Assembly: GCF_001636405.1 (NCBI RefSeq)
Contig: NZ_KV440950.1
Span: forward strand, 1,821,712-1,885,711
Direction of reading: 5' to 3'
Source of the DNA: Peribacillus frigoritolerans
Lineage (GTDB): Bacteria > Bacillota > Bacilli > Bacillales > DSM-1321
DNA length: 64,000 nt
The stretch's first letter is position 1. Every line of letters starts with the position of its first letter. Positions 28,212-36,482 of the stretch are shown here, piece after piece. The notes beneath the pieces are model-generated. The model was not told the DNA's origin. It did not search any database and saw only the letters and a list, made by a program, of their open reading frames with translations. The position numbers were made by a program, and so were the translations under genes.

Positions 28212-28985
28212 ATGGAATATCTTAAGCTTTCTGTCGAAAATCATGTGGCTTTTATAACGATTGATCATGCACCAGCAAATGCACTTTCTTCGGCTATCAT
28301 CGGAGAGCTTTCACAGGCATTCGATCAAATTGGGAAAGACGAAGCCGTACGGGTTGTCCTACTTCATGGTGAAGGAAGATTCTTCTCTGCAGGAGCGGAC
28401 ATTAAAGAGTTTACGGAAGTGAAAAACGGGAAAGCTTTCGAGAAGCTGACCAAGAATGGTCAATCTGTATTTGAGAAAATCGAATCTTTTCCAAAACCGG
28501 TCATTGCAGCCATCCATGGAGCGGCGCTTGGCGGAGGATTGGAGCTGGCTATGGCCTGCCACATCCGCTTAGTCACCGAAAGGGCTAAACTTGGTTTGCC
28601 TGAGCTGCAGTTGGGCTTAATCCCCGGATTTGCTGGGACCCAACGTCTTCCTCGTTACGTAGGCATGGCAAAGGCAGCTGAAATGCTGTTTACAAGTGAA
28701 CCGATTTCAGGCACAGAAGCTGTGCAATGCGGATTGGCGAATCATGCCTTCACGGATGAAGAACTGATTCCAAAAGCTAAGGATCTAGCCAATAAAATTG
28801 CCAAGAAGAGCCCACTGGCATTAAAGTCGGCCATTGAGTTATTAAATTATTCCAAGCATGATTCCTACCATAAAGGTGTGGAAAGGGAAGCTGCCCTCTT
28901 TGGCCAGGCTTTCGATACTGCCGATGCACAAGAAGGAATCGCCGCTTTCATTGAAAAAAGGGAAGCTGTATTCAAAGGGAAATGA
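28212..28985 (+). CDS. fadB: Enoyl-CoA hydratase FadB
   Basis: A 257-residue crotonase-fold enzyme. Oxyanion-hole segments are FFSAGADIKEF (near residue 58) and GAALGGGLELAMAC (near residue 104). It hydrates 2-enoyl-CoA in beta-oxidation. ATG 28212 after TGGAGGGATTGAT is preferred over an upstream ATG at 28185 lacking a ribosome site. It lies 125 bp after fadR with two small hairpins between (GAGGGTGGCTAGCCATCCTC and CTTCCAG-CTTTAA-CTGGAAG), and upstream of the ETF genes. Confidence 0.9.
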   Translation: MEYLKLSVENHVAFITIDHAPANALSSAIIGELSQAFDQIGKDEAVRVVLLHGEGRFFSAGADIKEFTEVKNGKAFEKLTKNGQSVFEKIESFPKPVIAAIHGAALGGGLELAMACHIRLVTERAKLGLPELQLGLIPGFAGTQRLPRYVGMAKAAEMLFTSEPISGTEAVQCGLANHAFTDEELIPKAKDLANKIAKKSPLALKSAIELLNYSKHDSYHKGVEREAALFGQAFDTADAQEGIAAFIEKREAVFKGK

Positions 28986-29107
28986 TGTTTCGGTTTAAAT
29001 AACTATTTTTATATATCATGCAGGATTTTGGTGAAATCTGTAGAACATTACTATATATCAATAAAATTCATAATCTTCAAAACTCAAATTATTCGGGAGG
29101 TATTATC

Positions 29108-29881
29108 GTGAACATTTATGTACTGCTGAAAAGAACATTTGATACAGAAGAAAAAATTACACTATCCAACGGGAAAATCAATGAGGATGGGGCAGAATTC
29201 ATCATTAATCCATACGATGAGTATGCAGTTGAAGAAGCAATCCAGGTGCGTGATGCACAAGGCGGCGAAGTAACGGTTATTTCTGTCGGAACAGAAGAGG
29301 CAGAAAAGCAATTACGCACAGCGCTGGCAATGGGTGCTGACAAAGCTGTATTGATAAATATAGAAGACGACATAGAAAATGGCGACCAATTCACGACTGC
29401 CAAAATTATTGGCGAATACTTAAAAGATAAAAATGCGGATCTAATCATTGCAGGGAACGTTGCAATCGATGGCGGCTCTGGTCAAGTGGGACCACGCGTT
29501 GCCGAAATTTTGGGAATTCCTTATATTACAACCATTACTAAATTGGACATAGAAAATGGAAATGTAAGCGTTATCCGTGATGTCGAAGGGGACTCTGAAA
29601 CGATCGAAGCCTCTCTTCCATTATTGGTGACAGCGCAACAAGGGCTAAATGAGCCACGTTATCCTTCATTGCCAGGAATCATGAAGGCAAAGAAAAAACC
29701 GCTTGAAGAATTGGAATTGGATGACCTGGATTTGGAAGAGGACGATGTTGAGGCCAAAACAAAAACGATTGAAATTTACCTTCCTGCTAAAAAAGAAGCT
29801 GGAAAAGTTTTGGACGGGGAAATCAGTGCTCAAGTTACCGAGCTTGTTCAGTTATTACGCAGTGAAGCAAAAGTGATTTAA
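29108..29881 (+). CDS. etfB: Electron transfer flavoprotein beta subunit
   Basis: A 257-residue ETF beta subunit, which binds AMP and pairs with EtfA to carry electrons from acyl-CoA dehydrogenases to the quinone pool. It begins MNIYVLLKRTFDTEEKITL. The family signature region VAIDGGSGQVGPRVAEILG near residue 118 is present. GTG 29108 follows TCGGGAGGTATTATC; the in-frame ATG at 29018 has no ribosome site and adds unrelated residues. etfA follows 69 bp downstream. Confidence 0.93.
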   Translation: MNIYVLLKRTFDTEEKITLSNGKINEDGAEFIINPYDEYAVEEAIQVRDAQGGEVTVISVGTEEAEKQLRTALAMGADKAVLINIEDDIENGDQFTTAKIIGEYLKDKNADLIIAGNVAIDGGSGQVGPRVAEILGIPYITTITKLDIENGNVSVIRDVEGDSETIEASLPLLVTAQQGLNEPRYPSLPGIMKAKKKPLEELELDDLDLEEDDVEAKTKTIEIYLPAKKEAGKVLDGEISAQVTELVQLLRSEAKVI

Positions 29882-29950
29882 TCGAAACGGTACATCTCAA
29901 AACAACAACACACGACAAAAAGAAAAATAGAGCACAGGAGGTTTTTATAA

Positions 29951-30928
29951 ATGGCTAGAAAGTTTCTTGTATTGGGCGAAGTTCGTGATGGTTCACTAAG
30001 AAATGTATCATTTGAAGCTATCGGTGCGGCTAAGCTTGCAGCGGATGGCGGGGAAATCGTTGGTGTTTTAGTTGGTGACAGTGTTCAGAATTTCGGTGAT
30101 GAATTGATCCAGTATGGTGCAGACCGGGTTATTGCAGTCGAAAATGATCAATTGAAACAATATACTTCAGATGGATATGCGCAAAGCTTGCTTGCCGTCA
30201 TCGAGCAGGAAAAGCCGGAAGGAATTTTCTTTGGACATACAGCCTTAGGAAAAGACCTTGCACCTAAATTGGCTGGAAAACTTGAATCAGGATTGATTTC
30301 CGACGTTACATCCATTGAAGAAGAAGGCGGAAATATCGTTTTCACCCGCCCGATATATTCTGGTAAAGCATTTGAAAAGAAAATTGTTACAGCTGGCGTG
30401 ATTTTCGCGACAATCCGTCCGAACAATATCGAACCATTAGCGAAAGATGAGTCCCGCTCCGGTGATGTTTCTACATTAAGTGTGGATATTAAGGACTTAC
30501 GGACAATCATTAAGGATGTTGTTAGAAAAGCCAGTGAAGGGGTCGACCTTTCAGAAGCGAAAGTAATCATCGCGGGCGGCCGTGGCGTGAAAAGTGAAGA
30601 TGGTTTTGAACCATTAAAGGAACTGGCACAGGTTCTTGGAGGAGCGGTAGGAGCTTCCCGGGGAGCATGTGATGCAGACTATTGCGATTACTCATTACAA
30701 ATCGGGCAAACGGGTAAAGTCGTAACACCTGACCTTTATATCGCCTGCGGAATTTCCGGTGCGATCCAGCATTTAGCGGGAATGTCCAACTCCAAGGTTA
30801 TCGTTGCCATCAATAAAGACCCGGAAGCTAACATATTCAATGTAGCTGATTATGGAATTGTCGGAGATCTTTTCGAAGTCGTTCCATTACTTACGGAAGA
30901 ATTCAAAAAACTTAAAGTTAACGCGTAA
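29951..30928 (+). CDS. etfA: Electron transfer flavoprotein alpha subunit
   Basis: A 325-residue FAD-binding ETF alpha subunit. The C-terminal FAD domain shows AGGRGVKSEDGFEPLKELA, GAVGASRGACDADY, QIGQTGKVVTPDLYIACGIS and GAIQHLAGM. It forms the heterodimer with EtfB. The start follows ACAGGAGGTTTTTATAA. A terminator follows the stop, closing the fad-etf cluster. Confidence 0.95.
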   Translation: MARKFLVLGEVRDGSLRNVSFEAIGAAKLAADGGEIVGVLVGDSVQNFGDELIQYGADRVIAVENDQLKQYTSDGYAQSLLAVIEQEKPEGIFFGHTALGKDLAPKLAGKLESGLISDVTSIEEEGGNIVFTRPIYSGKAFEKKIVTAGVIFATIRPNNIEPLAKDESRSGDVSTLSVDIKDLRTIIKDVVRKASEGVDLSEAKVIIAGGRGVKSEDGFEPLKELAQVLGGAVGASRGACDADYCDYSLQIGQTGKVVTPDLYIACGISGAIQHLAGMSNSKVIVAINKDPEANIFNVADYGIVGDLFEVVPLLTEEFKKLKVNA

Positions 30929-30946
30929 TAGAAATAATACAGATGA

Positions 30947-30990
30947 GGGGCAAGACATTCGGCATAAGCCGATACATGTCTTGTCCCTTT
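30947..30990 (+). terminator. Terminator of the fad-etf operon
   Basis: GGGGCAAGACAT and ATGTCTTGTCCC arms with an inner TCGGC-ATAA-GCCGA stem, followed by TTTGTTTG. Confidence 0.75.
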
Positions 30991-31135
30991 GTTTGCGCTA
31001 ATGGGGAGGTTTTTTTGCCTGCATAGTTACTTTTTTTTTGGACATCCTACCACTGAAGCAAAATATTAGCATCGTTTTGAGCAACAGTGGTATACTGTTT
31101 TTAGTTATTTGAGTAAATTTGAGGAGGAAATATAT

Positions 31136-31450
31136 ATGGCTATTGTAAATGCAACTGACCAAACTTTCACAACAGATACTAGCGAAGGTGTCGTTCTTGT
31201 AGACTTTTGGGCTCCATGGTGTGGACCTTGTAAAATGATCGCTCCTGTTCTTCAAGAGCTTGATACTGAAATTGGCGATACAGCAAAAATCGTAAAAGTG
31301 GATGTAGATGAAAACCAAGAAACAGCTGGAAAATTCGGTGTGATGAGCATCCCGACATTAATCGTCCTTAAAGACGGTGAAGTGGTCGATAAGGTTGTTG
31401 GTTTCCAACCTAAAGAAGCACTTGCTGAACTTATTGCAAAACACGCGTAA
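31136..31450 (+). CDS. trxA: Thioredoxin
   Basis: A 104-residue thioredoxin with the [10 protein letters not shown] redox site (C29, C32) and the cis-proline motif MSIPTLIVL. It is a general cytoplasmic disulfide reductase. ATG 31136 follows GAGGAGGAAATATAT; an upstream in-frame ATG at 31109 lacks a ribosome site. Monocistronic with a strong terminator. Confidence 0.97.
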   Translation: MAIVNATDQTFTTDTSEGVVLVDFWAPWCGPCKMIAPVLQELDTEIGDTAKIVKVDVDENQETAGKFGVMSIPTLIVLKDGEVVDKVVGFQPKEALAELIAKHA

Positions 31451-31454
31451 TAGT

Positions 31455-31510
31455 AAGATAGCTAAAAAAAGCTTCAAGTCTGCGGACTTGAAGCTTTTTT
31501 AGCTATCTTG
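31455..31510 (+). terminator. Very long hairpin terminator after trxA
   Basis: An arm of about 25 bases (31455-31480) is complementary to 31485-31509: AAGATAGCT, an A run and AGCTTCAAGTC, loop TGCG, then GACTTGAAGCTTTTTTAGC. The run of six T lies inside the far arm, so it can act as an intrinsic terminator. Confidence 0.85.
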
Positions 31511-31553
31511 ATATATAATGATTGTAAAAAAGGGAGAACAGGAGGCTGAATGC

Positions 31554-33326
31554 ATGAATCAACAAATAAAGAATAAACTTGCCCTTCTTCCCGATCAACC
31601 TGGTTGTTATTTAATGAAAGATCGTCAGGGAACGATCATATATGTAGGCAAAGCGAAGGTGTTGAAAAATCGTGTCCGTTCTTATTTTACGGGATCTCAC
31701 GATGGTAAAACATTTCGACTCGTGAACGAGATTGAGGATTTCGAATACATTGTCACCTCTTCCAATATCGAGGCTCTTATTTTAGAGTTGAACTTAATCA
31801 AAAAACATGACCCAAAATATAATGTCATGCTAAAGGATGATAAGACGTATCCTTTCATCAAGCTGACTGCGGAACGCCACCCGCGTCTAATCATTACGCG
31901 AAAAGTCAAAAAAGACAAAGGGAAATATTTCGGTCCTTATCCGAATGCATTTGCAGCTAACGAAACGAAAAAATTGCTCGACCGCATCTATCCCCTAAGA
32001 AAATGCAATACGTTACCGGATCGCGTTTGTCTCTACTATCACCTTGGTCAGTGCCTGGCCCCATGTGTATATGATGTAGAGGAACAGGAATATAAAAAAA
32101 TGGTCGATGATATCAACCGGTTCTTGAACGGCGGGCATACTGAAATAAAAAAAGAACTGACTGAAAAAATGCTGGAGGCATCGGAAGAACTCGATTTCGA
32201 GAGGGCCAAGGAGTTTCGTGACAAGATTGCCCATATCGATATTACGATGGAGAAGCAGAAAATGATGACGACCGATTTCATCGACAGGGATGTATTTGGC
32301 TTTGCCTATGATAAAGGCTGGATGTGCGTTCAGGTATTTTTTGTCCGGCAGGGTAAATTGATAGAAAGGGATGTTTCGCTTTTTCCGGTCTACGATGAAC
32401 CCGAACAGGAACTTCTTACATTCCTCGGTCAGTTTTACGAGATTACGAACCACTTTAAACCAAAGGAAATCTTGCTGCCTGAATCTGTGGATGCCGAAAT
32501 GGCGGAAGGGCTGCTTGGTGTCAAAACGATTCACCCGAAACGGGGAGCGAAAAAAGACATGCTTAAATTGGCGAATAAAAATGCCTCCATCGCCCTTCAG
32601 GAAAAATTCTCTTTGATTGAGAGGGATGAAGAAAGAACGATCAATGCGGTGGAAAACCTTGGGAAACAATTGGGTATTTACACCCCGCATCGAATTGAAG
32701 CTTTCGATAACTCCAATATTCAGGGAAGTGACCCCGTTTCCGCTTTAGTCGTGTTCATTGATGGGAAGCCGGAAAAAAGAGAGTACCGAAAATATAAGAT
32801 CAAGACGGTCCAGGGACCTGATGATTATGAATCGATGCGTGAAGTGGTCAGAAGAAGGTATTCACGAGTATTGAAAGAAGGGCTGCCGCTTCCGGACTTG
32901 ATCATCATTGATGGCGGAAAGGGACATGTCGAAGCGGTGCGGGATATTCTGGAAAATGAATTAGGCTTGGATATTCCACTTTCAGGCCTCATTAAGGATG
33001 AAAAGCATAGGACCTCGCAATTGATGATCGGAAATCCGCTTGAACTTGTACCTCTTGATTCAAGGAGCCAGGAATTTTACCTATTGCAAAGAATTCAGGA
33101 TGAAGTGCATCGGTTCGCGATTACGTTTCATCGCCAGCTACGCGGGAAAAATGCGGTTCACTCCCAGCTTGATGATATTCCAGGAGTCGGGGAAAAGCGA
33201 AGGAAGCAATTATTAAGGCATTTTGGATCATTGAAGAAAATCAAAGAGGCGACGGCCGAGGAAATCATGGAAGCTGGCATGCCAAAAGGGGTAGCCGAGG
33301 GAATCGTTAGAAAATTACAAGAATAA
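31554..33326 (+). CDS. uvrC: UvrABC excinuclease subunit C
   Basis: About 590 residues. An N-terminal GIY-YIG nuclease domain ([19 protein letters not shown]) makes the 3' incision, a UVR motif lies near residue 200, and a C-terminal RNase H-like endonuclease domain ([19 protein letters not shown]) makes the 5' incision. A helix-hairpin-helix pair ends the protein ([20 protein letters not shown]). ATG 31554 after ACAGGAGGCTGAATGC fits; the open frame begins at 31518. It acts in nucleotide excision repair. Confidence 0.95.
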   Translation: MNQQIKNKLALLPDQPGCYLMKDRQGTIIYVGKAKVLKNRVRSYFTGSHDGKTFRLVNEIEDFEYIVTSSNIEALILELNLIKKHDPKYNVMLKDDKTYPFIKLTAERHPRLIITRKVKKDKGKYFGPYPNAFAANETKKLLDRIYPLRKCNTLPDRVCLYYHLGQCLAPCVYDVEEQEYKKMVDDINRFLNGGHTEIKKELTEKMLEASEELDFERAKEFRDKIAHIDITMEKQKMMTTDFIDRDVFGFAYDKGWMCVQVFFVRQGKLIERDVSLFPVYDEPEQELLTFLGQFYEITNHFKPKEILLPESVDAEMAEGLLGVKTIHPKRGAKKDMLKLANKNASIALQEKFSLIERDEERTINAVENLGKQLGIYTPHRIEAFDNSNIQGSDPVSALVVFIDGKPEKREYRKYKIKTVQGPDDYESMREVVRRRYSRVLKEGLPLPDLIIIDGGKGHVEAVRDILENELGLDIPLSGLIKDEKHRTSQLMIGNPLELVPLDSRSQEFYLLQRIQDEVHRFAITFHRQLRGKNAVHSQLDDIPGVGEKRRKQLLRHFGSLKKIKEATAEEIMEAGMPKGVAEGIVRKLQE

Positions 33327-33391
33327 TCTTGCTACCGATAAATCTCTATGCTATGATTAAAAGGAATTTTTAACTAGACAACTTAAAAGTG

Positions 33392-33622
33392 CTGATAGAG
33401 GTGCGGAATTCAAGAGTAAAAACCTGGAGAAGTATGAGCTTCCATGAAAGGTTTTGAAAGGGGACGCCGCCGAAGGAAGTCAAGACTCATACCTTGTCCT
33501 CCTGGTCCGACATTTAAGAAATGGCGGATTGTCAGGGTTTATACCCTGGAGAGCTATCTCACTGTGATTACAGTATTAAGATATGTGACCACAGCAATGA
33601 GATATTTCTCATTGCTTTTTTT
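33392..33622 (+). promoter_or_regulatory. Lysine riboswitch (L-box) with terminator upstream of lysC
   Basis: The aptamer runs from about 33392 to 33560: GATAGAGGTGCGG at the 5' side, GAAAGGTTTTGAAAGGGGAC, GCCGCCGAAGGAAG, and GGAGAGCTATC closing P1 (GATAG with CTATC). The expression platform has a terminator GCAATGAGA-TATT-TCTCATTGC plus seven T (33594-33622). CTCACTGTG in the platform can pair with CACAGCAATGAG, giving the alternative structure. High lysine should stop lysC transcription. Confidence 0.92.
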
Positions 33623-33653
33623 ATTGCCTAAAAAGTAGAGAGGGTGCATGAGG

Positions 33654-34886
33654 ATGGCATTAATCGTTCAAAAATTCGGCGGAACATCCGTCGGTAGCGT
33701 AGAAAAAATCAAAAATGTTGCCAATCGGGTAATCGAGGAAGCGGAGAAAGGAAATGAGGTTGTCGTCGTTGTTTCAGCTATGGGGAAAACAACGGACCAA
33801 TTGGTTTCCATGGCGCGTGATATTTCCGGATCCCCGAGCAAGAGGGAAATGGATATGCTATTGACGACTGGGGAACAGGTAACGATTTCCCTGTTAACGA
33901 TGGCATTGATTGAAGAAGGACATGAAGCCATTTCGTATACCGGCTGGCAGGCTGGCATGCAAACGGAATCCGTTCATGGGAATGCCCGGATTTTAAACAT
34001 CGATGCCACGAGGATCCAAGCCCAGCTTGAGGAGAAGAAAATAGTGGTCGTAGCCGGTTTCCAGGGTAACGATGCAAATGGGGAAATCACTACCTTAGGG
34101 CGAGGCGGTTCCGATACGACGGCAGTTGCCATCGCAGCAGCGCTTAATGCGGATAGATGCGATATTTATACAGATGTAACGGGTGTATTCACAACGGACC
34201 CACGCTACATAAAAGGCGCGCGAAAACTCCAATCCATTTCTTACGATGAAATGCTGGAACTTGCCAACCTGGGGGCGGGCGTCCTTCACCCAAGGGCTGT
34301 CGAATATGCAAAAAATTATCAAATTCCGCTTGAAGTCCGTTCAAGCATGGAGAGAGAATCAGGTACGATCATAGAGGAGGAAGCAACTATGGAAGAAAAC
34401 TTAATTGTACGCGGCATTGCTTTTGAAGACAGTATTACGAGGGTCACAATATATGGTTTGCCCCAATCACTTGGTGCATTATCCACGATCTTCACGACGC
34501 TTGCGAAAAACCGGATCAATGTGGACATCATCATTCAAAGCATGACTGCCGAGGATACGACGAATCTATCTTTTTCCACAAAAAGTGAAGATACGGAAGC
34601 GGCCTTGATCGTGCTGGAAAATAATAAAGATCAATTGGGATTCGACCGGGTCGAAACGGAGAGCGGATTGGCCAAAGTGTCCATCGTCGGTTCTGGTATG
34701 GTATCCAATCCGGGAGTGGCTGCCGAAATGTTTGAAGTGATGGCCAATACAGGCATCCAGGTGAAAATGGTAAGCACATCGGAAATTAAAGTTTCGACCG
34801 TCGTCAATGAAAAGGAAATGGTGAAGGCGGTTGAATCCCTTCATGAAGCATTTAAACTTGGTCAGCATGCAAATGTGCTAGCTTAA
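33654..34886 (+). CDS. lysC: Aspartokinase II (lysine-sensitive)
   Basis: A 410-residue aspartate kinase. The N-terminal kinase domain starts MALIVQKFGGTSVGSVEKIK and has TTLGRGGSDTTAVAIAAAL; the C-terminus has two ACT regulatory domains. It catalyses the first step toward lysine, threonine, methionine and diaminopimelate. ATG 33654 is preferred because GAGAGGG is eight bases upstream; ATG 33648 would be too close. A second start inside the gene at 34389 probably makes the beta subunit. It is regulated by the lysine riboswitch in its leader. Confidence 0.95.
   Translation: MALIVQKFGGTSVGSVEKIKNVANRVIEEAEKGNEVVVVVSAMGKTTDQLVSMARDISGSPSKREMDMLLTTGEQVTISLLTMALIEEGHEAISYTGWQAGMQTESVHGNARILNIDATRIQAQLEEKKIVVVAGFQGNDANGEITTLGRGGSDTTAVAIAAALNADRCDIYTDVTGVFTTDPRYIKGARKLQSISYDEMLELANLGAGVLHPRAVEYAKNYQIPLEVRSSMERESGTIIEEEATMEENLIVRGIAFEDSITRVTIYGLPQSLGALSTIFTTLAKNRINVDIIIQSMTAEDTTNLSFSTKSEDTEAALIVLENNKDQLGFDRVETESGLAKVSIVGSGMVSNPGVAAEMFEVMANTGIQVKMVSTSEIKVSTVVNEKEMVKAVESLHEAFKLGQHANVLA
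34389..34886 (+). CDS. lysC: Internal in-frame start: aspartokinase II beta subunit
   Basis: A Shine-Dalgarno AGAGGAGGAAGCAACT precedes an in-frame ATG at 34389, giving a 165-residue protein (MEENLIVRGIAFEDSITRVT onward) made of the ACT domains. In B. subtilis aspartokinase II is an alpha2-beta2 enzyme whose beta chain arises from such an internal start; this site is the equivalent. Product formation is inferred. Confidence 0.75.
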   Translation: MEENLIVRGIAFEDSITRVTIYGLPQSLGALSTIFTTLAKNRINVDIIIQSMTAEDTTNLSFSTKSEDTEAALIVLENNKDQLGFDRVETESGLAKVSIVGSGMVSNPGVAAEMFEVMANTGIQVKMVSTSEIKVSTVVNEKEMVKAVESLHEAFKLGQHANVLA

Positions 34887-34904
34887 GTGTCAGGAGTCCA
34901 ATAA

Positions 34905-34940
34905 AAAACAGACTTCCGGTAAAAAGGGTAAGTCTGTTTT
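34905..34940. terminator. Bidirectional terminator between lysC and yslB
   Basis: AAAACAGACTT / AAGTCTGTTTT with a 14-base loop. T runs occur on both strands, fitting the convergent lysC and yslB. Confidence 0.78.
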
Positions 34941-34949
34941 CAGGGCTCA

Positions 34950-35420
34950 TTAGATTGGATCTCTGGGATCCCATTGGATGGTGAATATCACTTTTTTTGC
35001 GCGGCGTTTGATTTCTTCCGTTGATTCGCTGAGGAATTTTTTTTGCAGTGTAAACTGCTCGGCAAGGAAACCGGCTTCAAGCTGGAAGTGACAATCAGGG
35101 TGTAAATCCAAGCGGCGGCTGATTATTTTACCTGTCAGGGATAATTCCATCTGGTGTTTCGTATACTTCAAGATTTCCAGATTGCCCCATCCAGCGCTTT
35201 GGAAAAATTCAATCACTTCCTGATCGCCATTCAATGGGAATTTTCTTGCTAATTGTTTACCTGCCCAATAGAGGATTTGATTAGAGTCTTTTCCAAGAAT
35301 ATCGTTCAATAGAACTTCTCTGATTAATTCGTATCCGAAAGCTGGAACTAGGAATTCCTCAGTTTGAATTTCTTCAGTTTGAATCTCTTCTTCTATCGCA
35401 GCAGCAATATTTTTTTTCAT
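34950..35420 (-). CDS. yslB: DUF2507 protein YslB
   Basis: 156 residues. From FLVPAFGYELIREVLLNDIL onward it matches the YslB family (DUF2507), a fold related to V4R small-molecule-binding domains; function unknown. The N-terminus has an acidic stretch with a tandem repeat EEIQT-EEIQT encoded by a 15-bp duplication. It is adjacent to lysC and divergent from sdhCAB. The start ATG at 35420 follows AGAGGCGATAAATT on the minus strand. Confidence 0.85.
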   Translation of the reverse strand: MKKNIAAAIEEEIQTEEIQTEEFLVPAFGYELIREVLLNDILGKDSNQILYWAGKQLARKFPLNGDQEVIEFFQSAGWGNLEILKYTKHQMELSLTGKIISRRLDLHPDCHFQLEAGFLAEQFTLQKKFLSESTEEIKRRAKKVIFTIQWDPRDPI

Positions 35421-35570
35421 AATTTATCGCCTCTTTCTGTAAATCTATTATAAACGTATTTCTTTTGCAAATTATACTGTTTTTTATTTATTTAAATCAC
35501 ATTTGGAAAAAAATGAGAAATTATACCGAGATATTAATAGTTAAATTAGAAATTTATTCAAAATATTATC

Positions 35571-35598
35571 TTGACAAACAAAAAATACCCAATATAAT
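35571..35598 (+). promoter_or_regulatory. Sigma-A promoter of sdhCAB
   Basis: TTGACA-N16-TATAAT in an AT-rich region. It leaves an untranslated leader of about 200 bases before sdhC. Confidence 0.75.
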
Positions 35599-35697
35599 CC
35601 AATAAAATCTATTCTGAAAAAGAGATTTCTTGTATCCGTTTTCTTGACGCACATAGAAGTCAGGAGTAAAATGGACATGTCACATAATTGTAAAGGA

Positions 35698-35736
35698 AGT
35701 ATAGAGGAGTTTTTTGACTCTATACTGTATTTTCAC
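35698..35736 (+). promoter_or_regulatory. Hairpin in the sdhC leader
   Basis: AGTATAGAG / CTCTATACT stem with an 11-base U-rich loop (GAGTTTTTTGA), followed by GTATTTT. It may stabilise or attenuate the leader; sdh leaders in B. subtilis are targets of the small RNA FsrA, but the base-pairing partner is not visible here. Confidence 0.45.
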
Positions 35737-35803
35737 GCGGAGATAAAAGGTAGCCACCAGTTTATCTTTGCATGATTTTTCACAAATTAAGGGGGGGCAC
35801 TTA

Positions 35804-36412
35804 GTGGCAAAAAATCGTGAGTTTGGGAATCGCAGGCTTCATTCACTTCTAGGAGTAATTCCAATTGGTCTATTCCTAATTTTTCATTTATCTGTAAACT
35901 TTATGGCAACAAAAGGAGAAGAAACTTTTAATGGGGCAGTTCATTTAATTGAGTATACGCCCGTGAAGATTTTGGTAGAATGGGTCGTCATCTATCTACC
36001 GCTCATTTTCCATGCTGTGTACGGAATCTATATTGCCTTTACAGCAAAAAACAATTTAGGCAGATTTAGTTTCTTCCGTAACTGGATGTTCATGCTACAA
36101 CGCCTAACTGGAATCATAACGTTGATTTTCCTTGTTTGGCATATATGGGCAACTAGAATCCAAGCAGCTATGGGTGCTGAAGTTAACTTTGACATGATGG
36201 CAGAGATTTTCTCTAGTCCATTCATGATTGTGTTCTATATTGTTGGTATTATCTCGGCAATCTTCCACTTTGCTAATGGATTATGGTCATTTGCTGTGAG
36301 CTGGGGTCTTACAGTTTCACCAAGATCGCAAAGAATCATGACTTACTTTACATTGATCGTTTTCGTTCTTCTTTCTTATATCGGAATCAGCGCAATTTTC
36401 GCATTCGTATAA
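35804..36412 (+). CDS. sdhC: Succinate dehydrogenase cytochrome b558 subunit
   Basis: 202 residues with five membrane helices and conserved histidines for two hemes (HSLLGVIPIGLFLIFHLSVNF region, split across residues ~15-35, and LVWHIWATRIQAA). It anchors SdhAB to the membrane and passes electrons to menaquinone. GTG 35804 follows AAGGGGGGGCACTTA; the in-frame ATG at 35768 lacks a ribosome site. First gene of sdhCAB. Confidence 0.95.
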   Translation: MAKNREFGNRRLHSLLGVIPIGLFLIFHLSVNFMATKGEETFNGAVHLIEYTPVKILVEWVVIYLPLIFHAVYGIYIAFTAKNNLGRFSFFRNWMFMLQRLTGIITLIFLVWHIWATRIQAAMGAEVNFDMMAEIFSSPFMIVFYIVGIISAIFHFANGLWSFAVSWGLTVSPRSQRIMTYFTLIVFVLLSYIGISAIFAFV

Positions 36413-36482
36413 GAAGATAGAGTTCATTTATAAGAATTAGGAAAAACATAGCTTGGCTAATGGAAATAAGGGAGTGACAGAA

